A DNA stretch of 64,000 nucleotides from Candidatus Sodalis endolongispinus. Lineage in GTDB: Bacteria; Pseudomonadota; Gammaproteobacteria; Enterobacterales; Enterobacteriaceae. Under the pieces are notes generated by a model that was not told the origin of the DNA, made no database searches, and worked only from the letters and a program-made list of their open reading frames with translations. Of this stretch, positions 56,428 to 64,000 are shown piece by piece. The stretch is taken from contig NZ_JAFJYC010000001.1 in NCBI RefSeq assembly GCF_018777395.1, positions 2,604,001 to 2,668,000 of the forward strand. Reading direction: 5' to 3'. Every line of letters begins with the position of its first letter. The stretch's first letter is position 1. The position numbers and the translations under genes are program-made.

Positions 56428-58137
56428 TATACCCCTACCATAATCGGATTGGTTAAAAAGCCATCCAGATCGCCGGTTTCTTCCTCAAGCACTTCGGCGG
56501 CCCCGATTGCCATCGCCAGTGCGACCACACCGTCAATGCGCCCGTTACTGCGGCGTTTGCTAAAAACACGATTGCCGTTTTTATCTTCTTCAATAACCGT
56601 ATTTGCGGCGTTCAAGCGTAGGCAGGGATTAAAATCAATGCGGTAATTCGCCACCGAGAAGACGCTGCTCAAACAATTCAATGGATCTTGGCATCCAAAG
56701 TCCGGATTGTTTCGATTTGCCAAAGCCTTGTCCGTGCGGTGTTAATACCGTATTCACCCCTTCGTTTTCCAGTTCTGGCCGTAAATAATCAATATGATAC
56801 GCATCGTAGGCAATACGGTTGATGGTATATCGTGCGGATAATTCCGCTATCCGTTTGGCAACAAAGCCCAGATTAATCGCATTCCCTGGCGGGGCGTTAA
56901 GATAACCCGCTCGCAACCAGGCATCGTAAGGCACTCTGTCGACCCTGGCACGCTCCAGTAAGGTGTCTTTCGGTGTCCAGAACTCGACATAAGCCGCTTT
57001 TTCTTCCGGCCAATAAAGCGCCAGCGCCGTTAAATCCTGCTTGCCGGATAAATCCAGGCCACCGTAGCAGGGTGAGTTTGCCAGCGCCGCTAAATCCAGT
57101 GAGGTTTTCTCACACGCCATCCAGCTATCACTATTAATCCAGGGATTCTCGGCATCGACCCACTGACAGAAATTAAGACGACGAACCATGCTCTCTTTGG
57201 CAGGCATCCCGCGGGCTTGCGTGACTTGCTCCTGTAGATAGCGGTCGCTGAAGGTATGCCCTAATGAGGGATTCGCTTTTTTCCAACAACCGCTATCTTT
57301 AAAGGGATCATCGCCTTCGTTCAGCGAACAGATAAATGCGAAAAAGCTATCATCTTCAATGCTGCCCTCTGCCACTTTACGTCCGTATTCGTGATAGTCG
57401 TAACACACACTGGTTTTGTTATGGCCGCTATTGGTGATCATGAAAATCAATGCCTGTTGGCGGCCTTTTGTGCCCGCACGCATCATTTCAACGACCTGAT
57501 TACTTTTGTGTTCGTGAATTTCGTCAATCAAGGCACAGCGAGGACGCGGACCGGATTGCCCATCATCGGCACTGATAGGCCGAAAAAAGCACGGGCTTGT
57601 AAAAATGCCAGATTCCACTCCTTACCCGCCCCACCGGATTTCTGGATACGTTCGGCCAGCTTTGGCGATTGGTCTACCATCGCGACGGCGTCACGAAACA
57701 GGATCATCGCCTGGTCTTTTTTGGTGGCAGCGGCGTAGACTTCGGCTCGCGCTTCATTATCGGCAACCAGGCAATATAGCCCTATCCCCGCCGCCAGTGG
57801 CGACCTTTTCCAGCTTCAGCGTAGGCCATGCGAAAACGGCGCTGTCCTTCGTTGTTTCGCCATCCAAAAAGGGAGCCAACGATAAAACACTGCCAAGGGA
57901 GTAAATTAAACGGCTTGCCTTCATAGATACCGCCGTTTAATTTCAATACATTGTAAGAAAAACGGATGGCACGCTGTGCGGATCCGAGATCCCACAACAG
58001 ACCCCGCGTATTACCCGTCGATAAATCCCGCAAGTGACGTTGACAGGCATGACGAATATCAGGCCCGGCAAGCTCCACGCCTGAAACAACTTGAGTGGCA
58101 TAGTGGGTGGCAAAATCAGTGAGCGAAGAACTCGTCG
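56427..58137 (-). pseudogene. Terminase large subunit, several frameshifts
   Basis: DNA-packaging ATPase/nuclease of the HK97-like TerL family. Recognisable pieces in different frames: VVSGVELAGPDIRHACQRHLRDL and PFNLLPWQCFIVGSLFGWRN (N-terminus, joined to terS), AYAEAGKG (Walker A region, ~57800), PISADDGQSGPRPRCALIDEIHEHK (Walker B, ~57520), GGLDLSGKQDLTALALYWPEE (nuclease Asp, ~57050) and YRIDFNPCLRLNAANTVIEEDKNGNRVFSK (C-terminus). Breaks near 57800, 57600 and 56645. Not functional. Confidence 0.88.
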
Positions 58138-58582
58138 AGTTAGTCCGGTTTTTTTCTTTGTCATGCGTCCTCACCTTGGTTCTTGCTGCGGGTGTTAAGC
58201 CAAATTTCACCAGATAGCTCTTAAAGCGCTTATCCGCATCAGACAGCATCGAAACAGCGGGATTCGACTTGATTAATACGCCGTTTTGAGAATGTACCTC
58301 AAACGTTTCACCGTTTCTCGCTATCAAGGCGCGGTACCGCAGGATCTCAGCGTAAATATCACACAGCCTTTCCAGCGCAAAAGCATCGGCAATCGTTAAT
58401 ACGCCCATGCTATTTAACAGCAGCGTTAGCCGCTCCCAGGTTTCTTTTGCCGTATTGGATAAGTGTTTTGGGACAGGGGATAAATAGGGTGGTGTGGTAG
58501 GCTCTGCGCTATTGAGTGGTCTTCTTCCTGGATTGCCGGTCACTAATTTTAAGGCTGTGGGTTTTGGGCGTCTTCCTGCCAT
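58116..58582 (-). pseudogene. Terminase small subunit (P27 family), 3' end frameshifted into terL
   Basis: Starts MAGRRPKPTALKLVTGNPGRRPLN, the P27-type small terminase signature; an ATG four codons upstream is also possible. Helical middle part ERLCDIYAEILRYRALIARNG is intact. Near 58140 the frame changes: the expected end LDEFFAH with stop at 58116 is in another frame, so the present frame runs on into the terL N-terminus and would make a 270-residue fusion. Confidence 0.78.
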
Positions 58583-58737
58583 AAATGTATCCATTTTGTT
58601 ATTTTTTATAAAAGTATTTATATTTCAATAATATGTGATATTTTGTGAAATGGTATTTCATTTCGCGACTGTGCGTACAGAGGGGGCACATGGGTCAGGA
58701 AGCCATTTTTACGGGAACTTTTAACCCGCCCTCCCCA

Positions 58738-59072
58738 TTATATTGTGGTATTCCAATGACTATTTTGATTATTCGGTATGCCGTTTTCGTCACAACCATA
58801 GCCTTTATTCCCTTTTTCCATCAGTTGCTTTGTTGTGTTGTGATGCTGAACACAGAGTGGCTGCCAGTTTTTTCATCCCAGAAACGTTTTTGGGCTATCT
58901 TCAATTCTTCTGGTGTCTGGGCAAAGTGAAGACGGTGCGGTAAAATATGGTCAACGACAGTAGCAGGATTAATTAAATCACTTTCGAGGCACATCACGCA
59001 TAAGGGATTTCTGGCAAGAAATGCCCGGCGCGCTTTATCCCATCGAGAATCGTAGAGTGTGGTTTTCTTCAT
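58738..59072 (-). pseudogene. Phage HNH endonuclease, one-base deletion
   Basis: MKKTTLYDSRWDKARRAFLARNPLCVMCLESDLINPATVVDHILPHR has the Cys pair and first His of a phage HNH nuclease; these lie beside terminase genes and aid packaging. After FWDEK a base is missing from an A-run (58885 region); the second half NWQPLCVQHHNTTKQ with the catalytic HHN continues in another frame to a TAA at 58738. Confidence 0.85.
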
Positions 59073-59073
59073 T

Positions 59074-59232
59074 TTAATATTTTATCCACATACATATGAT
59101 CCGCACAAAGCCGATTAAAATCATAGTGGCAATCACCGTTAACCAAGTAACAGGAATCACCGAAAAACCTGCTGAAGAAGCTAACAGGTTCCAGGCGAAC
59201 AATAGTAGCCATGTAAAACCTAATCCCAACAT
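59074..59232 (-). CDS. 52-residue phage membrane protein
   Basis: ATG at 59232, stop one base before the HNH ATG. Mostly hydrophobic: MLGLGFTWLLLFAWNLLASS, then VIPVTWLTVIATMILIGFVR, ending CMWIKY; two likely membrane helices. The overlapping frame read in another phase lacks such a pattern. Position between spanins and HNH; function unknown, possibly an accessory lysis or superinfection protein. Confidence 0.6.
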   Translation of the reverse strand: MLGLGFTWLLLFAWNLLASSAGFSVIPVTWLTVIATMILIGFVRIICMWIKY

Positions 59233-59302
59233 GAAAATAAATATAATCAAGCAACTAAAAATATAACAACTTGAGATTTAGTGAATCCTGAAAAATTGCT
59301 TT

Positions 59303-59800
59303 TCACTTTTTTGTTTCCTTACTTTGCTGATATGGCGACCCCCCTGCAAAAACAACCTGCCGGATATAATCCTGTAAGCCATTTATTTGCTGCTCGGTGA
59401 TTTCAATTCTATGTCGGAGGGTGAAATAATTTCGTTGAGCGGTGTCTGTAAGTCTGGCGCGGGTTGCATCATCCATGCGGGCGGCGGTGCTACCGGTTGG
59501 CACTGCTGGACAGATAGCGTTGATTTGCAACCGACGACGACCGTCAGCCAGATCGCGCTCAAGCTGCGCAATCCGTTTTTTATCATTCTCAAGCTCTCGC
59601 GTGTGTTGCAAATCCAGAGCAGCGATAGTTTGTATCTGACGACTTAACTGCTCAATCTCCGCCTGCCGGGATTCGGCCTGTGTCTCAACGCGCTGCCGGG
59701 ATTGTTCCGCTTCCTGATACAAGGCGCGATAGTAAAGCGCCGCCCCGGTCATCGATGCCAGCAGCAGAGCGGCAAGCGTGAGGAGTTTCCAGCGCATCAT
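59303..59800 (-). CDS. Rz-like i-spanin
   Basis: 165 residues. N-terminal membrane anchor (LTLAALLLASMTGAALYYRAL) followed by long coiled coil (EAEQSRQRVETQAESRQAEIEQLSRQI; ELENDKKRIAQLERDLADGRRRL) and a C-terminal CPAVPTGSTAARMDDATRARLTDTAQRNYF segment that is typical of Rz proteins. Spans the periplasm with Rz1 for the last step of lysis. Intact. Confidence 0.9.
   Translation of the reverse strand: MMRWKLLTLAALLLASMTGAALYYRALYQEAEQSRQRVETQAESRQAEIEQLSRQIQTIAALDLQHTRELENDKKRIAQLERDLADGRRRLQINAICPAVPTGSTAARMDDATRARLTDTAQRNYFTLRHRIEITEQQINGLQDYIRQVVFAGGSPYQQSKETKK
59383..59592 (-). CDS. Rz1-like o-spanin lipoprotein embedded in Rz
   Basis: 69 residues in a different frame wholly inside the Rz gene. 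Signal sequence ends in lipobox LTVVVGC, followed by a proline-rich mature part (QPVAPPPAWMMQPAPDLQTPLNEI). Exactly the Rz/Rz1 nested arrangement of lambdoid phages. Confidence 0.82.
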   Translation of the reverse strand: MRMIKNGLRSLSAIWLTVVVGCKSTLSVQQCQPVAPPPAWMMQPAPDLQTPLNEIISPSDIELKSPSSK

Positions 59801-60486
59801 TCTGCCAGTCGGTGCTGTTCTTCAATCAATGGCTCGCGATGGTTTTTATTGAATATCCCCATCAGCGTAGCCTTGCGTTGCTCGAAGTCCCAGTCCATGC
59901 CAATGAATATTTTATTGGCGCGTTGCAATTCGGTAATGCAATGGATCTGCTCCGGCGTCAGATAGTCTCGGATAGATTCTTTCTTGCCTATTTCATGGTG
60001 GACACGAAATTTTGCAGATGTCATACCAAGTGCAATGCGGTTTATTAAATCAGCCTCGTTACTGAAATGGTGTGGCGCGATGGTTTTTCCCTGTGCTTCG
60101 CGTTCGTGTTTGATGGCATCGGTCATTGGACGGTACTCAATCCTGGCGGTACTGCGATCCATCTTCTTGCCCGCCAATGCCTTGCGCATACGGAAGAACT
60201 CGGAAACCAGCTTCTTCTTGAATACACGAACAGCATCATTGTTGCGCATGTAGGTAATTAAGAGTGTAGTTTGCTGCTCGTTGAGAAATGCAACACGAAG
60301 AGGCTTGCCACCGCCTTGGCTTCTCTCAACCATACGGATTTCAAATCCGAGTGGCCCAAACTCTTCCAGATCAGCTTTGTTACGGTCAACAAGCTTGATA
60401 ATGGTGTCATGATCTTTCTCAACACCCTCAGCAATCGCCATAGTATTCGCTACAAGATCAAATTTCTTTATTTCCACTAATTGCAT
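59797..60486 (-). CDS. Rha-family phage regulatory protein
   Basis: 229 residues from ATG 60486 (GTG at 60489 also possible), ribosome-binding site AAGGAAA. The Rha (pRha) domain is at residues ~1-110: KDHDTIIKLVDRNKADLEEFGPLGFEIRM, AFLNEQQTTLLITYMRNNDAVRVFKKKLVSEFFRMR. Such proteins act as lytic regulators/antirepressors. The C-terminal part (LTPEQIHCITELQRANKIFIGMDWDFEQRKATLMGIFNKNH) resembles phage antirepressor C-terminal domains. Upstream is a structured RNA likely to control its translation. Confidence 0.82.
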   Translation of the reverse strand: MQLVEIKKFDLVANTMAIAEGVEKDHDTIIKLVDRNKADLEEFGPLGFEIRMVERSQGGGKPLRVAFLNEQQTTLLITYMRNNDAVRVFKKKLVSEFFRMRKALAGKKMDRSTARIEYRPMTDAIKHEREAQGKTIAPHHFSNEADLINRIALGMTSAKFRVHHEIGKKESIRDYLTPEQIHCITELQRANKIFIGMDWDFEQRKATLMGIFNKNHREPLIEEQHRLAE

Positions 60487-60503
60487 CACTATTTCCTTTT
60501 GGT

Positions 60504-60581
60504 GATAGAGCCTCGTGCCTAGGAATAGTCAGCCCATGAGTAGGCGCGATGTTTGCCACCGACTACCCTCAAGGCTCTATC
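60504..60581 (-). ncRNA. Probable c4-like antisense RNA upstream of the Rha gene
   Basis: On the minus strand the RNA starts and ends with a perfect 10-bp stem (GAUAGAGCCU...AGGCUCUAUC). Inside, GGGUAGUC can pair with GACUAUUC and two short hairpins fit between (GGUGGC..GCGCC and GCC..GGGC), giving a multi-branched fold. The segment ACUAUUCCU (complement of 60521-60529) is complementary, apart from one bulged A, to AGGAAAUAGU at 60488-60497 that contains the Rha ribosome-binding site. This matches the P1/P7 c4 mechanism. No family search could be made. Confidence 0.6.
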
Positions 60582-60636
60582 CCAAAAAGCTCATGGTTGA
60601 ATATGCATCAGGCATAATGCGTAAAAAAACGGCTAA

Positions 60637-60843
60637 TTATCTTTTGATTTGAGGCTGGTACTTTCCAGCCCAGACTTTGGCAACATGTAGGCAATTCGCA
60701 AAGATCTTACCCTTTGTGCTGGCTGCATTACGGCGATAATGATCTTTCGCTATGTCTGCACTGATCCGTGCCACAGATTGGTCATATCCTTGCTTCATCA
60801 ATTCAGTTATTACATGTTTTTCAATGAATTCTAGGTTGTTCAT
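60637..60843 (-). CDS. Small phage protein, unknown
   Basis: 68 residues: MNNLEFIEKHVITELMKQGYDQSVARISADIAKDHYRRNAASTK, mixed helical, no membrane part. Looks like the small hypothetical proteins found in the lysogeny/lysis border of lambdoid prophages. Overlaps the end of the upstream Rha-like gene by 23 bp, as expected for phage genes. Confidence 0.6.
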   Translation of the reverse strand: MNNLEFIEKHVITELMKQGYDQSVARISADIAKDHYRRNAASTKGKIFANCLHVAKVWAGKYQPQIKR

Positions 60844-61400
60844 CTTGCTTTAAATTCCTGGTATCGGGAAAATCGCCAAGATCGCATAGAAGAAGTTGAG
60901 AGAGTTTTTTCACCTGTTCTTCAACTATTTTAATTGTTTTTTTCTCTTCTGCGTAACGCCATTAGGCTACTACCTTTTTGACCGTGCTCTATGAAAGAAT
61001 ACTTTTCAGCCAGTGCCACCCGATCTTGCATCTGCTTAATGATGAGTTCTGTTAAACCGGACAAGTCGAGAAGGTTAATATCTTGACTACCTTCTAACTC
61101 AGTCATCCTGTCGAACACGGTTGCCTGTAGTTCGTAACTGTAGCTCATTGCCATTAGGCAAGCTTCACGCTTGGGGAAGCGGTAAATCTTGCGTGTGGCT
61201 TGAGCGCCGTTTCCAGCGGTGAAAATATCATCTCCAAAATTTTTTGGAGATGTGGTCTATCCTAAGACCTTTGGCACTTTAAGCATAAAGCTGTCGTGAC
61301 GTAACTTACGATACTTCTTGCAAGGGAACGCCAATCCTTCATTTTTTGCTTTTGATGCACGGTCAGCGTTAATGTAATCAACCATTTCAATACTGCTCAT
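60821..61400 (-). pseudogene. Second Rha-like phage regulator, TAG stop and frameshift
   Basis: ATG at 61400 (MSSIEMVDYINADRASKAKNEG). A TAG at 61257-61259 follows KVPKVLG after 47 residues; the same frame continues TTSPKNFGDDIFTAGNG and RKIYRFPKREACLMAMSYSYELQATVFDRMTELEG, the Rha/antirepressor hallmark. A CAG-to-TAG change is likely. Near 60937-60943 a seven-A run adds one base; the other frame goes on (TIKIVEEQVKKLSQLLLCDLG) to a TGA at 60821. Confidence 0.78.
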
Positions 61401-61896
61401 GGTGAGTTGGATTGATTAGTGCATTTGGATTTAAACAAATTTCCCGCTCTACCTCCCTGCGGTTAATCAGCCCGTTTGATAGCTTTCCTTCATCGTATTT
61501 CCAACGGCGCATCTGGTCACAAGCGCCCTGAATATCTCCGGCGTTCAATTTTTTGAGTAGCGTTGAATTGGCAAATGCCCCACTGCCGATATTGTAAACA
61601 AATGAAGTCAAGGCGGCTTTCTGCAAATCGGTAAGCGGAACAGTGACATAACGTTCAACTGTAGTACGTGCTACATGCAAATCCTGCTTCATCAAAGCGT
61701 TACATTCTTCTTCGCTATAAATTTCCCCTAGCGTAACGTCCTTGCCGGTATGACCGTGACAGACAGTGAGCACGCCGCCGCCATCACGATATGGCTTATA
61801 GCGTTTACCTTCGTGCCACTGCACCAAGACGGCAGCAAGTGCTAATGCGCCGCCTGCCGTCACTGTTATCAATCGTTTACGAAGTTCGGGAGACAT
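61387..61896 (-). CDS. SAR endolysin (GH24 lysozyme)
   Basis: 169 residues. N-terminal signal-anchor-release helix ITVTAGGALALAAVLVQW, then the T4-lysozyme-like core: Glu in HEGKRYKPYRDGGGVLTVCH with E-8-D-5-T spacing, HTGKDVTLGEIYSEEECNALMKQDL, TSFVYNIGSGAFANSTLLKKLNAGD. Degrades peptidoglycan after release from the membrane. Intact; overlaps the Rha-like start by 14 bp. Confidence 0.92.
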   Translation of the reverse strand: MSPELRKRLITVTAGGALALAAVLVQWHEGKRYKPYRDGGGVLTVCHGHTGKDVTLGEIYSEEECNALMKQDLHVARTTVERYVTVPLTDLQKAALTSFVYNIGSGAFANSTLLKKLNAGDIQGACDQMRRWKYDEGKLSNGLINRREVEREICLNPNALINPTHHEQY

Positions 61897-62132
61897 TATA
61901 GTAATCCGATCGGTAGTTCAGCCCAGTATTGGTACCTATCGGGTGTGAACGTTTCATACTGACCGTTATCCCAACCCTGAAAGTAGAGAAAATCCCCACT
62001 TTCCGCAACAACACTGACCACGACATTGTAATAGGCTGCATTATTGGTAATAAGATACTGCTCAGCCTTTGATGACTTGCCGGGGTTTTCGTTTGGAGGA
62101 TGTAAGTTAAGTATTAATTTCTTACTCATCAT
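61896..62132 (-). CDS. Small phage protein between holin and endolysin, unknown
   Basis: 78 residues from ATG 62132 behind GAGGACGTG; longer in-frame readings overlap the holin. MSKKLILNLHPPNENPGKSSKAEQYLI...FQGWDNGQYETFTPDRYQYWAELPIGLL, aromatic-rich, no signal peptide. Stop overlaps the endolysin ATG. Unrecognised. Confidence 0.6.
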   Translation of the reverse strand: MMSKKLILNLHPPNENPGKSSKAEQYLITNNAAYYNVVVSVVAESGDFLYFQGWDNGQYETFTPDRYQYWAELPIGLL

Positions 62133-62151
62133 CACGTCCTCTTTATTGTTA

Positions 62152-62340
62152 TTATTTTTCATGTTTCGTCTTAAAACAGTATTCCTTGTGCCGGTAGTAC
62201 CAGTTGAGCCCAACGGTCAGCACTGAACAGATAATACCGGTAATCAACGCCCAATCACTAAGCGATAGGACTCCACACAGAAATGTCGTTGCACTGGCAC
62301 CATAGGCAGTGCCCGTTGTGTATTTTTCAATGTTATTTAT
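62152..62340 (-). pseudogene. Class II holin-like frame without a normal start codon
   Basis: 62 codons: INNIEKYTTGTAYGASATTF, then hydrophobic helices (FLCGVLSLSDW; ALITGIICSVLTVGLNWYY) and a charged tail RHKEYCFKTKHEK, the pattern of class II phage holins (KYTTG.AYG). In this frame there is no ATG, GTG or TTG: the codons before it are AUA AAA CUA UCU AUA AAU AAC AUU, and a stop lies upstream. An ATG-to-ATA change at 62340 or 62352 is likely. Confidence 0.6.
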
Positions 62341-62375
62341 AGATAGTTTTATTTAGTTTGGTAGGATGTCAATGG

Positions 62376-62741
62376 TTAACAATATTCATCAATAATGACG
62401 ATACACTTGACGCCTTTTACACCACCGTTGTTATCCATCTTCTCAACGGTCATCACGCGAACTTGTCTATCATCGTGCCAAATATCCGCCCCAGTTAAAG
62501 AATCAAGTACACCTTTGGAATAATTGTCCACATCACGCTTTATCTTGTTGGGTAGATATAGCCGCATCGATACAGAGACCTCACCTTCAAATTTTTGAAG
62601 ACCGGATTTCTGGCGCATTTCGTTGACAATTTTTGCGGTTGTTGCTTTGAATTCTTTTGCTTTATCACTGAGGTAAGTTCGTTTTGAGTTACGTCGCCAA
62701 TAAATATTAACGCTGGGCGGGAATGGGAGTTCGATTATCAC
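62376..62741 (-). CDS. RusA-type Holliday junction resolvase
   Basis: 121 residues. [26 protein letters not shown], and the catalytic Asp cluster [27 protein letters not shown]. Lambdoid prophages carry it near the replication/late control region. Intact. Confidence 0.93.
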   Translation of the reverse strand: MIIELPFPPSVNIYWRRNSKRTYLSDKAKEFKATTAKIVNEMRQKSGLQKFEGEVSVSMRLYLPNKIKRDVDNYSKGVLDSLTGADIWHDDRQVRVMTVEKMDNNGGVKGVKCIVIIDEYC

Positions 62742-62744
62742 GAT

Positions 62745-63251
62745 TCACGCTCTTTTTAATAATTCTTTTCTTTGTACATACGTCATCCTGCACCCAAGTC
62801 TTCTCCACGGTCGCCAGATGAATAACACGCTTCCTTTGCTGTTGCCTGCCTTTCCTCTTTTGCCTGTTTCAGCGGAGATAAATAACAGGCGACCCTCAGT
62901 GATAAAACGCACTTTATCAGATGTTTTTAATGCCTCATAAAACCATGCTGTAGACGTATCGGAAGGGAGTAACATCACTATCGTTTGATTCTGCTTTCTG
63001 TATTGTTCAGAGGCTTTATTAACCCAAGGCATAATCTTGCTGTATGGTGGATTGCAGAAAATGGCCCCTTCACTATTCCAATCACATGTCAGTGCGTCTT
63101 GTTGTTCAGTTAAAAACGTTTTGCATAGCGCGTTGCTTTCATCGGCGGCAGCATCTAGCTTAAAACCAAATTCGGCATCCAGTGTTTTAAAAATGTCAAT
63201 AGGCGTTCGCCACCTGTCTTTGAACGACTTTGGTGTATTTCTGATTAGCAT
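62745..63251 (-). CDS. Phage DNA N6-adenine methyltransferase (Dam family, DUF1367-type neighbours)
   Basis: 168 residues. RWRTPIDIFKTLDAEFGFKLDAAADESNALCKTFLTEQQDAL and catalytic GAIFCNPPYSKIMPWVNKA (NPPY motif) define the phage N-6-adenine-methyltransferase family. Probably methylates GATC-type sites or protects phage DNA. Start MLIRNTPKS. The C-terminal RPWRRLGCRMTYVQRKELLKRA is basic. Intact. Confidence 0.9.
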   Translation of the reverse strand: MLIRNTPKSFKDRWRTPIDIFKTLDAEFGFKLDAAADESNALCKTFLTEQQDALTCDWNSEGAIFCNPPYSKIMPWVNKASEQYRKQNQTIVMLLPSDTSTAWFYEALKTSDKVRFITEGRLLFISAETGKRGKAGNSKGSVLFIWRPWRRLGCRMTYVQRKELLKRA

Positions 63252-63253
63252 AT

Positions 63254-63487
63254 TTAAACCACTGTAGGATTTTTGTATAATGGAGAGTCCCAGACTTTGT
63301 TAATCATAAAGCGTGGTGTAGGTTGTTTATTTCGGCTTTCTTCCAGTTTGACCGCCACATCCCAAAGCAGGGGATCAGTGTTAAGTGTTTTCTCAACATG
63401 ATAGCCCTTCTCCGTGTATTGCTGAACCAGCCTATTGGCTTGTTGTGTGCTAATGGCTTCATGTCGAAACCAGCTTTTTTTGAGCAT
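63254..63487 (-). CDS. Small phage protein, unknown
   Basis: 77 residues: MLKKSWFRHEAISTQQANRLVQQYTEKGYHVEKTLNTDPLLWDVAVKL, 2 bp ahead of the methylase gene and so probably co-translated. No recognisable domain; the style is that of small phage replication-region proteins. Confidence 0.6.
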   Translation of the reverse strand: MLKKSWFRHEAISTQQANRLVQQYTEKGYHVEKTLNTDPLLWDVAVKLEESRNKQPTPRFMINKVWDSPLYKNPTVV

Positions 63488-63588
63488 ATTATTTTACTAC
63501 TCTTGAAAATTTAACAAATCCCACACTTACGCCACTATGAGCGCTTTTATCGATGAGGTGGTAGGGGGGCTGGGCATTGTAGAGAATG

Positions 63589-63610
63589 AAAACGCCTCTA
63601 CGGGCGTTTT
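63589..63610 (-). terminator. Terminator after dnaC-like gene
   Basis: AAAACGCC-TCTACG-GGCGTTTT hairpin, 38 bp beyond the stop of the dnaC-like gene. Usable from both strands; on the minus strand the T-run is short. Confidence 0.65.
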
Positions 63611-63647
63611 AGCGTGGTTAAAATTGATTTCTGGCTGATGTCTGAGT

Positions 63648-64000
63648 TTATGCAGCCATGCGTGAACGGTAACTGTTCCACGTGAACGTCAGTGTGCAAC
63701 CGCCACCGTCGTTCATCCGGTCGATAACGCGCTCTCCGATAAATCCCGCCAGTTCGTTCAATGCCAGATTGCTGATGATTATCGTCGGCTTCATGCTCTC
63801 GTAGCGCGTGTTGATAACCTCGAATAAAATCATTTTTTCCGCCTCACTACCAAACTGAACGCCTACCTCGTCGATGATGAGCAAGTCAGGTTGCGTATAG
63901 CGCTTGATAACGTCAGCTTCTGAACATTCTGCGCTTTTGCTCCAGGTTGATTTAAATTCGCTGGCAATTCGCAAAACTGTCGTGAATAGCGCTGAACTTT
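63648..64000 (-). CDS. DnaC-like phage replication protein, 5' end beyond window
   Basis: Open frame from the window edge, ~117 residues. ALFTTVLRIASEFKSTWSKS, Walker B YTQPDLLIIDEVGVQFGSEAEKMI, sensor IIISNLALNEL and FIGERVIDRM are typical of DnaC/IstB-type helicase loaders. In lambdoid phages it loads DnaB at the phage origin. N-terminus with Walker A is outside the window. Confidence 0.88.
   Translation of the reverse strand, partial: SSALFTTVLRIASEFKSTWSKSAECSEADVIKRYTQPDLLIIDEVGVQFGSEAEKMILFEVINTRYESMKPTIIISNLALNELAGFIGERVIDRMNDGGGCTLTFTWNSYRSRMAA

Larger units (their letters stand above)
48257..64000 (-). mobile_element. Decaying prophage, HK97-type head with Mu-like contractile tail
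   Basis: Continuous minus-strand phage gene set from dnaC-like (right edge) to tape measure (left), with lysis, terminase, head and tail modules in order. The combination resembles SfV-type temperate myophages. Left boundary is IS copy 2; the distal tail, integrase and both attachment sites are not in view. At least terminase large subunit, portal, capsid, connector, gp37, HNH and a Rha-like regulator are broken. Confidence 0.92.

Noticed and set aside
60504..60581. tRNA gene because of the cloverleaf-like fold
   Set aside because: No T-loop GTTCRA, no anticodon stem of the right size, and the end stem is 10 bp; a c4-like RNA fits better.
48257..64000. An inducible, complete prophage
   Set aside because: Terminase, portal, capsid and connector are broken and the tail distal genes are missing, so no virion can be made even though sheath, tube, protease and lysis genes are open.

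Overview
The window reads as a chromosomal segment of a Sodalis-type (Enterobacterales, Pectobacteriaceae/Bruguierivoracaceae) insect symbiont. Gene order and protein sequences are strongly enterobacterial (gltBD, sspAB, rpsI-rplM, zapE/zapG, degQ-degS, murA-ibaG-mlaBCDEF-yrbG-kdsDC-lptCAB-rpoN-hpf-ptsN-rapZ-npr). However, a large fraction of genes are freshly broken by single frameshifts or single in-frame stops, non-coding stretches are long, and a decayed prophage and damaged IS copies are present. The genus is an inference from this pattern, not proven by a marker gene.

Layout. (1) 1-7.2 kb: 3' part of yhcC, then gltB and gltD, both pseudogenes, so the GOGAT route to glutamate is probably lost. 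(2) 7.4-14.4 kb: sspBA, rpsI-rplM, zapE and, on the other strand, zapG, degQ and degS, all intact. (3) 14.6-28.2 kb: a cell-envelope block, with murA, ibaG and the mlaFEDCB lipid-asymmetry operon on the minus strand. Divergent from it run yrbG (frameshifted), the Kdo and LPS export genes kdsD-kdsC-lptC-lptA-lptB, rpoN, hpf and the nitrogen-PTS/RapZ genes. MlaD carries an expanded four-copy 14-residue tail repeat. (4) 28.2-48.3 kb: an accessory and eroding region. It holds an Ail/OmpX-like porin, a broken MFS transporter, aldA, two DUF2382 stress proteins, broken yaiW, a yhbP homologue, an unrecognised 5'-truncated gene, an IS2-group element, a Zur-controlled zinc ABC transporter with a 46-residue companion membrane protein, an FtsI (PBP3) paralogue, a truncated DHA2 efflux gene and a MASE1 sensor fragment cut by a second, internally deleted IS copy.

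(5) 48.3 kb to the end: a decaying prophage on the minus strand, joined directly to IS copy 2. Read in transcription order from the right edge it carries dnaC-like replication, a Dam-type methylase, RusA, holin, SAR endolysin, two Rha-type regulators, Rz/Rz1 spanins, HNH, terminase, HK97-type portal/protease/capsid, head-tail joining genes, and a Mu-like contractile tail (sheath, tube, tail chaperone with a -1 frameshift, tape measure). The tail tip and fibres are missing beyond the IS. At least seven structural or regulatory genes are broken, so it cannot make virions. The lysis genes Rz/Rz1 and endolysin remain open, but the holin lacks a normal start codon.

Most notable observations: a structured RNA just upstream of the prophage Rha gene that looks like a phage P1 c4-type antisense RNA, with complementarity to the Rha ribosome-binding site; a perfect Zur box driving a zinc operon with an unannotated microprotein; tandem-repeat growth in MlaD and in a related 9-bp array at 29.2 kb; and an IS junction that fuses a sensor gene to the prophage tape-measure gene.
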